Shown one piece after another: positions 55,693 through 64,000 of a stretch of DNA of 64,000 nt. Under the pieces are notes generated by a model, which was not told the origin of the DNA, did no database searches, and saw only the letters and a program-made list of their open reading frames with translations. Positions within the stretch are counted from its first letter, which is position 1. Each line of letters starts with the position of its first letter. The DNA is from Congregibacter brevis (GTDB lineage: Bacteria > Pseudomonadota > Gammaproteobacteria > Pseudomonadales > Halieaceae), in the NCBI RefSeq assembly GCF_045689245.1, contig NZ_CP136865.1, positions 2,604,001 through 2,668,000 on the forward strand. Reading direction: 5' to 3'. The translations under genes and the position numbers were made by a program.

Positions 55693-57389
55693 TGCGCAAG
55701 ATCAGTCGTAGTGACTACGCAAGCATGTTCGGCCCCACCGTCGGTGATAGGGTACGACTTGCAGACTCTGAGCTATTCATCGAAGTAGAAAAAGACCACA
55801 CGATTTACGGCGAAGAAGTAAAGTTTGGTGGCGGAAAAGTCATCCGTGACGGCATGGGTCAATCCCAGGTGAGTTGCGCTGAATCTCCCGACACGGTGAT
55901 TACCAACGCCTTGATTCTAGACTATTGGGGTGTAGTGAAAGCGGATGTCGCCATTACCGCCGGACGCATCAGCGGCATCGGCAAAGCAGGCAATCCCGAC
56001 GTTCAACCCGGGGTTGATTTCCCCATAGGGCCCGGCACAGAAATCATCGCTGGCGAAGGTCAGATACTGACTGCGGGTGGCATAGATGCGCACATCCACT
56101 TTATATGCCCCCAGCAAATAGAAGAAGCGCTGATGAGCGGCGTCACTACCATGCTCGGCGGCGGCACGGGCCCGGCCACAGGTACCAATGCAACAACTTG
56201 CACACCCGGTCCCTGGCATATTGGCAAGATGCTCCAAAGCGCTGAATCGTTTCCAATGAACCTTGGCTTCTTGGGTAAAGGCAACGCCAGCCTTCCCATA
56301 GCACTGGAGGAGCAGCTTCGTGCTGGCGCGCTGGGTCTAAAGCTCCATGAGGACTGGGGAACGACTCCCGCGTCCATAGACAACTGTCTAAGTGTTGCGG
56401 AACGCTTTGATGTGCAGGTCGCTATTCACACCGACACGCTGAATGAATCGGGCTTTGTAGAAGACACCATCGCAGCGTTTAAGGGCAGGACAATCCACAC
56501 CTACCACACGGAAGGGGCTGGAGGTGGTCACGCCCCGGACATTATCAAAGCCTGCGGTTTGCCCAACGTACTCCCCTCCTCCACGAATCCTACTCGTCCA
56601 TACACGATTAACACCGTGGACGAGCATCTCGATATGCTGATGGTCTGCCACCATCTGGATCCATCCATTCCCGAGGACGTAGCCTTCGCGGATTCTCGTA
56701 TTCGGAAAGAAACTATCGCGGCCGAGGATATCCTTCATGACCTTGGCGCATTCTCAATCATCTCCTCCGACTCTCAAGCTATGGGTCGTGTGGGTGAGGT
56801 CATCTGTCGAACCTGGCAGACAGCCAGCAAGATGAAGTCTCAGCGTGGTTCTTTGGGCTCAGGTGCGGCGGATAACTTCCGCGCCATGCGTTACATCGCC
56901 AAATACACCATCAATCCAGCGCTCGCCCATGGCATCGCGCATGAGGTGGGTTCTGTAGAGGTGGGCAAACTTGCTGATCTGTGCCTGTGGAAGCCGGCGT
57001 TCTTCGGTGTAAAGCCCGCGCTCATTATCAAGGGTGGGGCTATCGCCGCGGCTCCCATGGGGGACCCCAATGCATCGATCCCCACCCCTCAGCCAGTACA
57101 TTACCGCCCCATGTTTGGAGCTTTTGGTAAGGCCAGCCATGCCACGAACGTCAGTTTTGTCAGTGGTGCCTCCATTGAGGCGGGTATAAGTGAGTCACTC
57201 GGCCTCGACCGGCGGCTCGTAGCTGTCAAGGACTGCCGCACTGTTACGAAGGCAGATATGCGCCTCAACGACTATCAGCCTCACATGGAGGTTGATCCTC
57301 AGACCTATGAAGTGCGCGCCGATGGCGAACTGCTTACCTGTGAGCCAGCAAGTGTGCTGCCCATGGCGCAGCGTTACTTTCTTTTCTAG
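55692..57389 (+). CDS. ureC: Urease alpha (catalytic) subunit
   Basis: Nickel-dependent hydrolysis of urea to ammonia and carbamate. The 565-aa protein carries all active-site elements: HIHFICPQQ (nickel histidines), LGLKLHEDWG (lysine to be carbamylated), HTDTLNESGF, TYHTEGAGGGHAPD, the flap cysteine in MVCHHLDP with downstream catalytic HH, and SSDSQAMGRVGE with the nickel aspartate. The ATG at 55692 overlaps the ureB stop by one base; a TTG one codon earlier is unlikely to be used. Confidence 0.98.
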   Translation: MRKISRSDYASMFGPTVGDRVRLADSELFIEVEKDHTIYGEEVKFGGGKVIRDGMGQSQVSCAESPDTVITNALILDYWGVVKADVAITAGRISGIGKAGNPDVQPGVDFPIGPGTEIIAGEGQILTAGGIDAHIHFICPQQIEEALMSGVTTMLGGGTGPATGTNATTCTPGPWHIGKMLQSAESFPMNLGFLGKGNASLPIALEEQLRAGALGLKLHEDWGTTPASIDNCLSVAERFDVQVAIHTDTLNESGFVEDTIAAFKGRTIHTYHTEGAGGGHAPDIIKACGLPNVLPSSTNPTRPYTINTVDEHLDMLMVCHHLDPSIPEDVAFADSRIRKETIAAEDILHDLGAFSIISSDSQAMGRVGEVICRTWQTASKMKSQRGSLGSGAADNFRAMRYIAKYTINPALAHGIAHEVGSVEVGKLADLCLWKPAFFGVKPALIIKGGAIAAAPMGDPNASIPTPQPVHYRPMFGAFGKASHATNVSFVSGASIEAGISESLGLDRRLVAVKDCRTVTKADMRLNDYQPHMEVDPQTYEVRADGELLTCEPASVLPMAQRYFLF

Positions 57390-57400
57390 GAACCCCTTGG

Positions 57401-57904
57401 ATGGATGAAATGATGCTTGAGGCCTACCATCATGCCACCGCTTTTGACGGCACCTGGCAGGATGAAGTGCATTTGGTGTTTTCAGAGAGAGAGAAATCTC
57501 GCTACCGCACGACGACGGAGCGCGGTCAGGAGCTGGGATGGTTTCTGCCTAGAGGCATTGTCCTGGGAGATGGCGACGCTTTGGTCTGTGATAACAAGGA
57601 GATCATATTGATACGGGCGGCTAGTGAATCCCTTACGGAAGCTTACACCGATAACGGGCATCTGCTGCTGCGTGCTGCCTATCACTTAGGTAACCGCCAT
57701 GTAAGCTTACAGATCCTTCCCGGTGCCCTGCGCTTCCCGAGAGACCATGTTCTGGAAGAAATGCTTAAAGGATTGGGCTTAGAGGTGCGTGCGGTTGATG
57801 ACTCGTTTACACCTGAGTCAGGTGCCTACGCGGGCGTCACGCACAGCCACGAAGCCGATCATGAGCACAAGCATGGCCATGCGCACTCCCATTCACACGG
57901 CTAG
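57401..57904 (+). CDS. ureE: Urease accessory protein UreE (nickel chaperone)
   Basis: Delivers nickel for urease assembly. The 167-aa protein has the UreE N-terminal fold (RTTTERGQELGWFLPRG), a nickel-binding core (AYHLGNRHVSLQI) and a C-terminal histidine-rich tail from residue 146 onward (HSHEADHEHKHGHAH). Such tails bind several nickel ions. It starts 11 nt after ureC. Confidence 0.96.
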   Translation: MDEMMLEAYHHATAFDGTWQDEVHLVFSEREKSRYRTTTERGQELGWFLPRGIVLGDGDALVCDNKEIILIRAASESLTEAYTDNGHLLLRAAYHLGNRHVSLQILPGALRFPRDHVLEEMLKGLGLEVRAVDDSFTPESGAYAGVTHSHEADHEHKHGHAHSHSHG

Positions 57905-57932
57905 AGTGCCCAAGGCGCATTAAGCGATCTTC

Positions 57933-58592
57933 ATGACCCACTCACAATTACACCTGCTACATCTCTCTAGCCCAGCTTTGCCTGTTGGTGCCTATGCCTA
58001 CTCGCAAGGCCTGGAATACGCAATTGAAGCGGGCTGGTTGGACGACGAAGAGTTATCAAACTGGTTAAGCGACGGACTGATGCTGGGGATCGCCCAGCTA
58101 GATCTGCCGGTTCTTTTGCGGGCACTTGACGCGTTAAAAGCGGCCAACCTCACCGCGCTTAATCTCTGGAACGATCGAATTCTGGCTAGTCGGGAGACGG
58201 CAGAGTTACTTCTTGAGGATCAGCAAATAGGAGCGGCGCTGTGGCGCTTGCTCGAAACTTTGGACACAAGGACTCCCCCTGCCCTCACCCAGCGTCCCGC
58301 TTACGCCGTGGCCTTTGCTATCGCTGTCCACCAATGGGAAATAGACGAGGATGCTGCGGTTCAAGGCTACGCTTACAGCTGGCTAGAAAACCAGGTAACA
58401 GCAGCAACCAAGCTAGTACCATTGGGTCAGACTGCTGCGCAGCGTCTTTTGCTGCAGTTAATGAAGCTGATCCCTGAGGCCTGTACTCACGCCAAGACAG
58501 TTGCGGATGATGAGCTGGGCTTGAGCTTACCGGGGCTTGCGATGGCCTCCTGCCGCCACGAGCGACAGCACACACGTTTGTTTCGGTCGTAA
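57933..58592 (+). CDS. ureF: Urease accessory protein UreF
   Basis: Activates the GTPase cycle of UreG in the urease maturation complex. The 219-aa protein has the family start LLHLSSPALPVGAYAYSQGLEYA and the conserved C-terminal PGLAMASCRHERQHTRLFRS. It lies 28 nt after ureE and 55 nt before ureG. Confidence 0.95.
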   Translation: MTHSQLHLLHLSSPALPVGAYAYSQGLEYAIEAGWLDDEELSNWLSDGLMLGIAQLDLPVLLRALDALKAANLTALNLWNDRILASRETAELLLEDQQIGAALWRLLETLDTRTPPALTQRPAYAVAFAIAVHQWEIDEDAAVQGYAYSWLENQVTAATKLVPLGQTAAQRLLLQLMKLIPEACTHAKTVADDELGLSLPGLAMASCRHERQHTRLFRS

Positions 58593-58647
58593 AAGATGAC
58601 GATTGAGCGTGTTTTCACCAAACTTATTGCCAAAAGGAAATTGAAAC

Positions 58648-59268
58648 ATGAGTAAACCTGCGCTTCGAGTAGGTATCGGCGGCCCTGTAGGCTCCGGTAA
58701 AACCGCTTTAGTGCGTTTGCTGTGTCAGCACCTCCGAGATCGCTACAGCATTGGTGTTATCACCAACGATATTTATACCCGTGAGGATGCCGAATTTTTG
58801 CTCCGTCACGACGCCTTGGAAGGCGACCGCATTCTGGGCGTAGAGACGGGTGGCTGCCCTCACACCGCCATCAGAGAAGATGCGTCGATGAACCTCGCGG
58901 CAGTTGATGAACTTCAAGGACGCTTTACCGATCTTGATGTGCTGTTCATCGAAAGCGGCGGAGACAACCTGGCAGCGACGTTCAGTCCGGAACTCTCAGA
59001 CCTCACGCTGTATGTGATCGATGTATCCGCTGGAGACAAGATTCCACGCAAGGGAGGCCCCGGTATTACCAAGTCTGATCTCCTGATTATCAATAAGATT
59101 GATCTGGCACCGCTCGTGGGGGCCGATCTTGATGTCATGGATCGCGATGCTAGAAAGATGCGCGGAGAAAGACCCTTCGAGTTTACGAACTTAAAGAGCG
59201 GGCACGGTCTTCAGGCTGTCATCGATTTCATCGAGAATCGCGGCATGCTCAGCGAGGGTGGTCAGTGA
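58648..59268 (+). CDS. ureG: Urease accessory GTPase UreG
   Basis: Couples GTP hydrolysis to nickel delivery. The 206-aa protein has the P-loop GIGGPVGSGKTAL, a VITNDIYTREDAEFL segment, the nickel-binding CPH in TGGCPHTAIRED, and NKIDLAP for guanine recognition. Its TGA overlaps the GTG start of xdhA, tying the urease genes to the xanthine dehydrogenase genes. Confidence 0.97.
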   Translation: MSKPALRVGIGGPVGSGKTALVRLLCQHLRDRYSIGVITNDIYTREDAEFLLRHDALEGDRILGVETGGCPHTAIREDASMNLAAVDELQGRFTDLDVLFIESGGDNLAATFSPELSDLTLYVIDVSAGDKIPRKGGPGITKSDLLIINKIDLAPLVGADLDVMDRDARKMRGERPFEFTNLKSGHGLQAVIDFIENRGMLSEGGQ

Positions 59269-60749
59269 TTCGGTTTTTGCACCAGCAGCGAGAAGTCGCG
59301 CTTGAGAACGTCCGTGCTGACACAAGCGTGCTGGATTACCTGCGGGAGTACCGGGGACTCACGGGTACCAAAGAGGGCTGCGCTTCGGGTGATTGCGGCG
59401 CCTGTACCGTGGTCGTGGCTAAAGCGGCTGAGAGCGGTCTCGAGTACACGCCCATTAACGCCTGTATTGCCCCTCTGGGAAGTCTTCATGGCACAGAGCT
59501 GATTAGCGTTGAAGATCTTAGGGATGGCGACAACTGGCACCCGGTGCAAAAGGCAATGATTGAGTGCCATGCCTCGCAATGCGGTTTCTGCACGCCCGGG
59601 TTTGTGATGTCACTGTTCGCGCTGTACCACGCTACTACTGATGTCGATGCGGTCGTCGATCGCGAAGAAATACTTGAGGCTCTTGGCGGAAACCTGTGCC
59701 GCTGTACGGGCTATCGTCCGATCATCGACGCGGCGGAGCAGGCCCTCGCTGAAAACGCCAAAGACCAGTTCTCACGGCGAGCGCAGGCCACCTTGGATCA
59801 GCTGCGCGCACTCCAAGACACCGAGAGCGAAACAGCGGCTCTGGAGACGGAGCATGGACACTACTATCGGCCTCGTGATGCCGCCCATGTGGCGAGCTTA
59901 CTGGCTGAGCATCCCGATGCTCGGCTTGTTGCGGGAGGCACTGATCTATTTTTGGAAAGTACCCAAGCTCTAACGCCGCTAGCTGTTCTAATCGACATCG
60001 CCGCAGTACCAGGCCTGCATGCAGTGAAAGTGGGTAAGGACGAGCTTAGTTTTGGAGCGGCGGTTACCCATCGCGCTGCACAAGACGCAGTTCTCAAAGA
60101 TTATCCGGAGCTTCAGGAACTGATTCAGCGCTTCGGATCCCTGCAGATCCGCTCTCAGGGCACCATCGCTGGCAACATTGCAAATGCCTCCCCTATCGGA
60201 GATTGGCCACCGGTGTTTTTGGCCTTGGGTGGAAGTATCGAGCTCCACTCCAAGAGTGGAATTCGAGAAATCTCTATCGATGACTTTTTCCTCGACTATC
60301 GCAAAACCTTACGAGAGCCGGGTGAATTTATCGCGACGGCGAAACTGCCGCGCCGCCAAGCGCGGATATTCTTGCGCGCCTACAAGATCTCCAAACGCTT
60401 TGAAGACGACATTTCATCGGTGTGCGCAGTGTTCGCCTTGGAAGTGGATAAGGATCGTATCGTTTCAGCCAAAGCCGCCTTTGGCGGTATGGCCGCCATC
60501 CCCAAGCGCGGGAAAGCAGTGGAGTCCGCGCTGACAGGAATAAACCTTCTTACTGACAACATAGAAGCAGCAATAGCCGCTGTTTCAATAGATTTTCAGC
60601 CTATTACTGACGCCCGCGCGTCTGCCGACTATCGCTTAATCGTCGCCCAGCGGCTTCTCGAGCGTCTGCAACAGGAGTATCGCGGGGATACCGCGACAAG
60701 GGTTCACGGCGAGTCGGAACTCATAGCGCGAGTAAGCAGCCATGCCTGA
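59265..60749 (+). CDS. xdhA: Xanthine dehydrogenase small subunit (2Fe-2S, FAD)
   Basis: Electron-transfer subunit of the molybdenum enzyme that oxidises hypoxanthine and xanthine to urate. The 494-aa protein has two [2Fe-2S] domains (GCASGDCGACTVVV; CGFCTPGF and NLCRCTGYRPI). An FAD domain follows (VAGGTDLFLE, GTIAGNIANASPIGD), then a CODH-flavoprotein C-terminal domain. It starts with GTG at 59265, overlapping the ureG stop by 4 nt. Its stop lies inside the first codons of xdhB. Confidence 0.95.
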   Translation: MIRFLHQQREVALENVRADTSVLDYLREYRGLTGTKEGCASGDCGACTVVVAKAAESGLEYTPINACIAPLGSLHGTELISVEDLRDGDNWHPVQKAMIECHASQCGFCTPGFVMSLFALYHATTDVDAVVDREEILEALGGNLCRCTGYRPIIDAAEQALAENAKDQFSRRAQATLDQLRALQDTESETAALETEHGHYYRPRDAAHVASLLAEHPDARLVAGGTDLFLESTQALTPLAVLIDIAAVPGLHAVKVGKDELSFGAAVTHRAAQDAVLKDYPELQELIQRFGSLQIRSQGTIAGNIANASPIGDWPPVFLALGGSIELHSKSGIREISIDDFFLDYRKTLREPGEFIATAKLPRRQARIFLRAYKISKRFEDDISSVCAVFALEVDKDRIVSAKAAFGGMAAIPKRGKAVESALTGINLLTDNIEAAIAAVSIDFQPITDARASADYRLIVAQRLLERLQQEYRGDTATRVHGESELIARVSSHA

Positions 60750-63114
60750 GGTTAATGAGAGCAATACCGTCGCAAACAACGTGCCGCCAACAACACCGTC
60801 AACAACACCGGCAGGTTCAGCTGGTCAGGGGGTCGCCCACGAGAGCGCGGCTAGACACGTCTCCGGTGAAGCTGTGTATGTCGACGACATGATGGCTCCC
60901 TCGGGAACACTCCATGCGTATGTTGGTCTGTCGACCGTCGCCCACGGCGTTGTGTCCAGCATGTCCCTGGCTGCGGTGAAAAACGCTGAGGGAGTGGTTG
61001 ATGTAATCACACGAGACGACATCCCGGGCATTGTGGATATTGGCCCTGTGTTCCCCGGTGATCCACTTATGGTTGGTGTAGACGACACCGTGGAGTTTCA
61101 CGGCCAGGTGTTGTTTGCGGTTGCTGCAACCAGCTACGCCGCTGCCCGCCGGGCTGCGCGCTTGGCGAAGATTGAATACGCCACCCTCCCCGCTCACTTG
61201 ACTATCGAAGAAGGACTAGCGGCAGAGAGCTTTGTACGTCCTGCGCATTATCAGAGCAGAGGCAATGCACAAGAAGGACTGCGTGCTGCCGACCAGCGCC
61301 TTCAGGGCGAACTACAGATCGGCGGGCAGGAGCAAATGTACCTCGAAGGTCAGGCATCCCTGTGTGTTCCCGAAGAGGATGGCGGCATGCTCGTTTATTC
61401 CTCAACGCAAAACCCGACCGAGGGCCAAAAATTGGTGGCCGAGGTGCTGAGTGTCGATCTCCACAAAGTCACCGTGGACACCCGGCGTATGGGAGGTGCT
61501 TTTGGTGGCAAGGAAACCCATGCGAACCAATGGGCCTGTTTAGCGGCCATACTGGCGCGTCGCACGGGCCGCGCGGTCAAGCTCCGCCTCGCTCGGGGTG
61601 ACGATATGCGCGCCACCGGGAAACGCCATCATTTTCTCAGTCGCTACGACGTAGGCTTTGACAAGCAGGGGCGGATTCAGGCCCTGGATCTTATGCTTGC
61701 CGGCGGCTGCGGTATGTCTCCGGACCTTTCCGACGCCATTGTAGATCGAGCCATGTTTCATAGTGACAATGCGTACTACCTGCCCCAGGTCGCAATCGCA
61801 GGCCACCGCGTGAAAACAAATACCGTTTCCAACACGGCTTTCCGCGGTTTTGGCGGCCCTCAGGGGATGGTCGCTATAGAGGACATAATCGACGCTGTTG
61901 CTCGTTCCACGGGCCGGGATCCACTGGATGTACGCAAGAGTAATTTGTACAGCGCTGAGGACAACCGAGACGTCACCCATTATGGGCAAACGATTGAACA
62001 ACACGTTTTGCCGATGCTTTTGGACCGGCTTGAGGAGACTTCTGATTATCGAGCTCGCCGGGAGTCCATTCGCACTTTTAATGCCAGTAACAGCGTTCTC
62101 AAAAAAGGCATTGCTCTAACCCCCGTAAAGTTCGGCATATCCTTCACCGTGCAGCATCTCAATCAGGCAGGTGCCCTGATACACGTCTATACCGACGGAA
62201 GTGTTCAGCTGAATCACGGTGGCACCGAGATGGGCCAGGGCCTGTACACCAAGGTCGCACAGGTCGTCGCGCAAGAACTGCAGATCGATATCGCAAACAT
62301 TCGCTGTACAGCTACACGAACTGACAAAGTACCTAACACATCCCCCACCGCCGCCTCCTCTGGCAGTGACATCAACGGTATGGCTGCGCTCGACGCGGCC
62401 AGGACACTACGTCAGCGGCTTGTTGCTTTTGCCTGCGAACACTTCTCTGTCGCAGAAGATGCGGTGGTTTTTTTGCCTAATCAAGTCAGCGTCGGAGAGC
62501 AGGTTTTCACTTTCGCCCAGTTTGTGAATCTTGCTTATCACCAGCGTATTTCACTCTCCGCAACCGGCTTTTACCGCACGCCCAAGATTCACTATGATCG
62601 TGAAACGGCGAGCGGACGGCCTTTCTATTACTTTGCCAACGGCGCCGCCGTTTCTGAAGTTGTCATCGACACACTCACAGGCGAGTATCGAGTCGAGCGG
62701 GTGGACATTTGTCACGACGTAGGAAACTCTCTAAACCCTGCTATAGACATCGGTCAGATTGAAGGTGGATTCATACAGGGCATGGGTTGGCTTACCAGTG
62801 AGGAGCTTTCCTGGGATGCCAGTGGACGTCTCACAACGGTCGGTCCCGCCACCTATAAGATACCGGCCATTGGTGATACACCGCCGATTTTCAATGTCGA
62901 GCTCCTTCCCGATAGTCCCAATGCCGAAGCAACGATTTTCCGCTCCAAAGCGGTGGGAGAGCCACCGTTAATGCTGGCGATTTCCGTATGGTCAGCTCTT
63001 CGCGACGCCATCTCTAGCATGGCGGACTACCGCGTACACCCAAAACTTGATACTCCCGCAACGCCTGAACGAGTGCTAATGGCCTGCGAGAGTCTACGCT
63101 CGGAGTCTTCTTAG
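60742..63114 (+). CDS. xdhB: Xanthine dehydrogenase large subunit (molybdopterin)
   Basis: Catalytic molybdopterin subunit, 790 aa. Cofactor and active-site segments include GQEQMYLEGQ, RRMGGAFGGKETHANQ, NTAFRGFGGPQGM, NHGGTEMGQGLYTK, TAASSGSDINGMA and the catalytic glutamate in KAVGEPPLML. The N-terminus has a Thr/Pro/Asn-rich lead (about 30 residues) before GQGVAHESAARHVSGEAVYV. The ATG overlaps xdhA by 8 nt. The xdhC start follows 2 nt after the stop. Confidence 0.96.
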   Translation: MPEVNESNTVANNVPPTTPSTTPAGSAGQGVAHESAARHVSGEAVYVDDMMAPSGTLHAYVGLSTVAHGVVSSMSLAAVKNAEGVVDVITRDDIPGIVDIGPVFPGDPLMVGVDDTVEFHGQVLFAVAATSYAAARRAARLAKIEYATLPAHLTIEEGLAAESFVRPAHYQSRGNAQEGLRAADQRLQGELQIGGQEQMYLEGQASLCVPEEDGGMLVYSSTQNPTEGQKLVAEVLSVDLHKVTVDTRRMGGAFGGKETHANQWACLAAILARRTGRAVKLRLARGDDMRATGKRHHFLSRYDVGFDKQGRIQALDLMLAGGCGMSPDLSDAIVDRAMFHSDNAYYLPQVAIAGHRVKTNTVSNTAFRGFGGPQGMVAIEDIIDAVARSTGRDPLDVRKSNLYSAEDNRDVTHYGQTIEQHVLPMLLDRLEETSDYRARRESIRTFNASNSVLKKGIALTPVKFGISFTVQHLNQAGALIHVYTDGSVQLNHGGTEMGQGLYTKVAQVVAQELQIDIANIRCTATRTDKVPNTSPTAASSGSDINGMAALDAARTLRQRLVAFACEHFSVAEDAVVFLPNQVSVGEQVFTFAQFVNLAYHQRISLSATGFYRTPKIHYDRETASGRPFYYFANGAAVSEVVIDTLTGEYRVERVDICHDVGNSLNPAIDIGQIEGGFIQGMGWLTSEELSWDASGRLTTVGPATYKIPAIGDTPPIFNVELLPDSPNAEATIFRSKAVGEPPLMLAISVWSALRDAISSMADYRVHPKLDTPATPERVLMACESLRSESS

Positions 63115-63116
63115 TT

Positions 63117-64000
63117 ATGGCTCCCGCAAACGACCACTGGAGTGAGTGGGTTCGCGAGTGTGAGACCCTCGGTCATGCCTACGTCATCGTCACCACGCTG
63201 GGTGTCAGAGGATCAACCCCGCGTGACGCCGGTACAAAAATGGTGGTGAGCAAAGACGACTTTCGGGGCACGATTGGCGGCGGAGAACTGGAATATCAGG
63301 CCCTGGAACGTGCGCAGGCGCTACTCAAAAATGTACAGGCCGGACAATGGGTAGAAAACTTCCCTCTGGGTGAAAAACTCGGGCAATGCTGCGGAGGCAG
63401 CACGAGTCTTCTGTTCGAGCACTTTGTACCCGCGGTACAGCCCCTCTATCTTTTTGGCGCAGGTCACGTAGGTCGGGCTCTTGCCCCTCTGCTGGCGACC
63501 CTTCCTTTGAGTGTTCGCTGGGTGGACGCCCGTACGGCGGAGTTCCCCAAAGTACTCTCGAACGGCGTGACGGCGCTGCATCCCGAGGACCCTGTAGCTG
63601 TCGTTAGCGAGGCTCCACCGGGCAGCTACTACGTGATCATGACGCATCAGCATCCCTTGGATTACGCGCTTATGGAGGCTGCGCTGCGCAGGCAAGACGC
63701 TGCCTATGTAGGCGTCATAGGGTCCGAAAGCAAATGGCGGCGCTTTGCCCTGCGACTGCAGCATCGAGGCCTTAGCGAGACTGACATTTCTGCAGTTCAT
63801 TGTCCTATTGGTCTATCAGCGGTTCCCGGGAAAAGACCGGCGGAAGTTGCGGTATCGGTAGCGGCCGAGGTCATCGCGCACTATCATGCGCGCCGAGACA
63901 CGATCCAAAGCAATTCCGGACCTGGCTGGAAACAGCTTCAGGCCCAGCTGAGTGCTTCTCAAACTTCGTTTACTAATCTTCAAGCTGTCGAGCAGAGTGT
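63117..64000 (+). CDS. xdhC: Xanthine dehydrogenase accessory protein XdhC (cut by window end)
   Basis: Binds molybdenum cofactor, supports its sulfuration and inserts it into XdhB. The frame stays open from the ATG at 63117 to the window end, so the 3' part is missing; about 294 codons are visible. Signatures are TTLGVRGSTPRDAGTKMVV, GTIGGGELEYQALERA, GQCCGGSTSLLFE, the Rossmann motif LYLFGAGHVGRALAPLL, MTHQHPLDYAL and VGVIGSESKWRRF. It starts 2 nt after xdhB and is surely cotranscribed with it. Confidence 0.93.
   Translation, partial: MAPANDHWSEWVRECETLGHAYVIVTTLGVRGSTPRDAGTKMVVSKDDFRGTIGGGELEYQALERAQALLKNVQAGQWVENFPLGEKLGQCCGGSTSLLFEHFVPAVQPLYLFGAGHVGRALAPLLATLPLSVRWVDARTAEFPKVLSNGVTALHPEDPVAVVSEAPPGSYYVIMTHQHPLDYALMEAALRRQDAAYVGVIGSESKWRRFALRLQHRGLSETDISAVHCPIGLSAVPGKRPAEVAVSVAAEVIAHYHARRDTIQSNSGPGWKQLQAQLSASQTSFTNLQAVEQS

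Noticed and set aside
60775..60825. Short ACA/ACC-rich repeats that could suggest a mobile-element scar
   Set aside because: They encode the Thr/Pro-rich N-terminal lead of XdhB (PPTTPSTTPAG) and are explained by low-complexity coding sequence.

Overview
The window is about 64 kb of a gammaproteobacterial chromosome. The gene set suggests an aerobic marine oligotroph, possibly near the OM60/NOR5 (Halieaceae) group; that placement is inference from gene content, with no rRNA gene to confirm it. Coding density is very high. I recognised no rRNA, tRNA, CRISPR array, insertion sequence or prophage.

Layout. (1) 0-5.6 kb: core metabolism, with cobalamin-dependent methionine synthase (metH), the Fe-S carrier nfuA and a DAHP synthase. 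(2) 5.7-11.7 kb: an AddB-like/AddA helicase-nuclease pair for double-strand break repair. (3) 11.8-16.0 kb: an RND efflux adaptor/pump pair without its own outer-membrane channel. (4) 16.1-20.3 kb: mltD, gloB, a yafS-like methyltransferase, rnhA and dnaQ, a neighbourhood also known from E. coli. (5) 20.3-25.6 kb: nhaB, nudC, sohB, a DUF2237 protein, an unknown membrane protein and an ArsC-type phosphatase-fold reductase. (6) 25.9-30.4 kb: a tightly packed sulfide/persulfide operon on the minus strand (persulfide dioxygenase, DUF442-SQR fusion, SulP transporter, 66-aa membrane protein). (7) 31.2-40 kb: an accessory catabolic cluster with an unusual thiolase, a PaaN-type aldehyde dehydrogenase, an SCP2-type thiolase, an NPD-family flavoenzyme, a CaiB-type CoA-transferase, a carotenoid-oxygenase-family dioxygenase and a tandem HxlR regulator. 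(8) 40-42.2 kb: two GNATs (one ArsN2-like) and an S33 hydrolase. (9) 42.7-54.1 kb: c-di-GMP enzymes, an amidohydrolase, Tex, a cysteine-cluster protein, a ZntB-like transporter, a TauD-family dioxygenase and a DUF3187 protein. (10) 54.1-64 kb: ureDABCEFG running straight into xdhABC, the last cut by the window edge.

How the genes fit together. The urease and xanthine dehydrogenase genes are joined by start/stop overlaps, so purine oxidation and urea hydrolysis look like one nitrogen-scavenging unit, although the steps between urate and urea are not here. The sulfide operon would oxidise sulfide to persulfide (SQR), persulfide to sulfite (dioxygenase) and move a sulfur oxyanion or other anion (SulP).

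The best candidate for something undescribed is region 7. Five co-directional acyl-CoA genes and the adjacent dioxygenase gene carry the same 15-bp sequence (14/15 identical) in their upstream regions. Its lead thiolase has lost two conserved active-site positions, and the convergent neighbour is a duplicated HxlR regulator with repeated H-x2-C-x9-C-x2-C modules. The substrate is unknown; a CoA-dependent route for an alkene-bearing aromatic or apocarotenoid is only a hypothesis.
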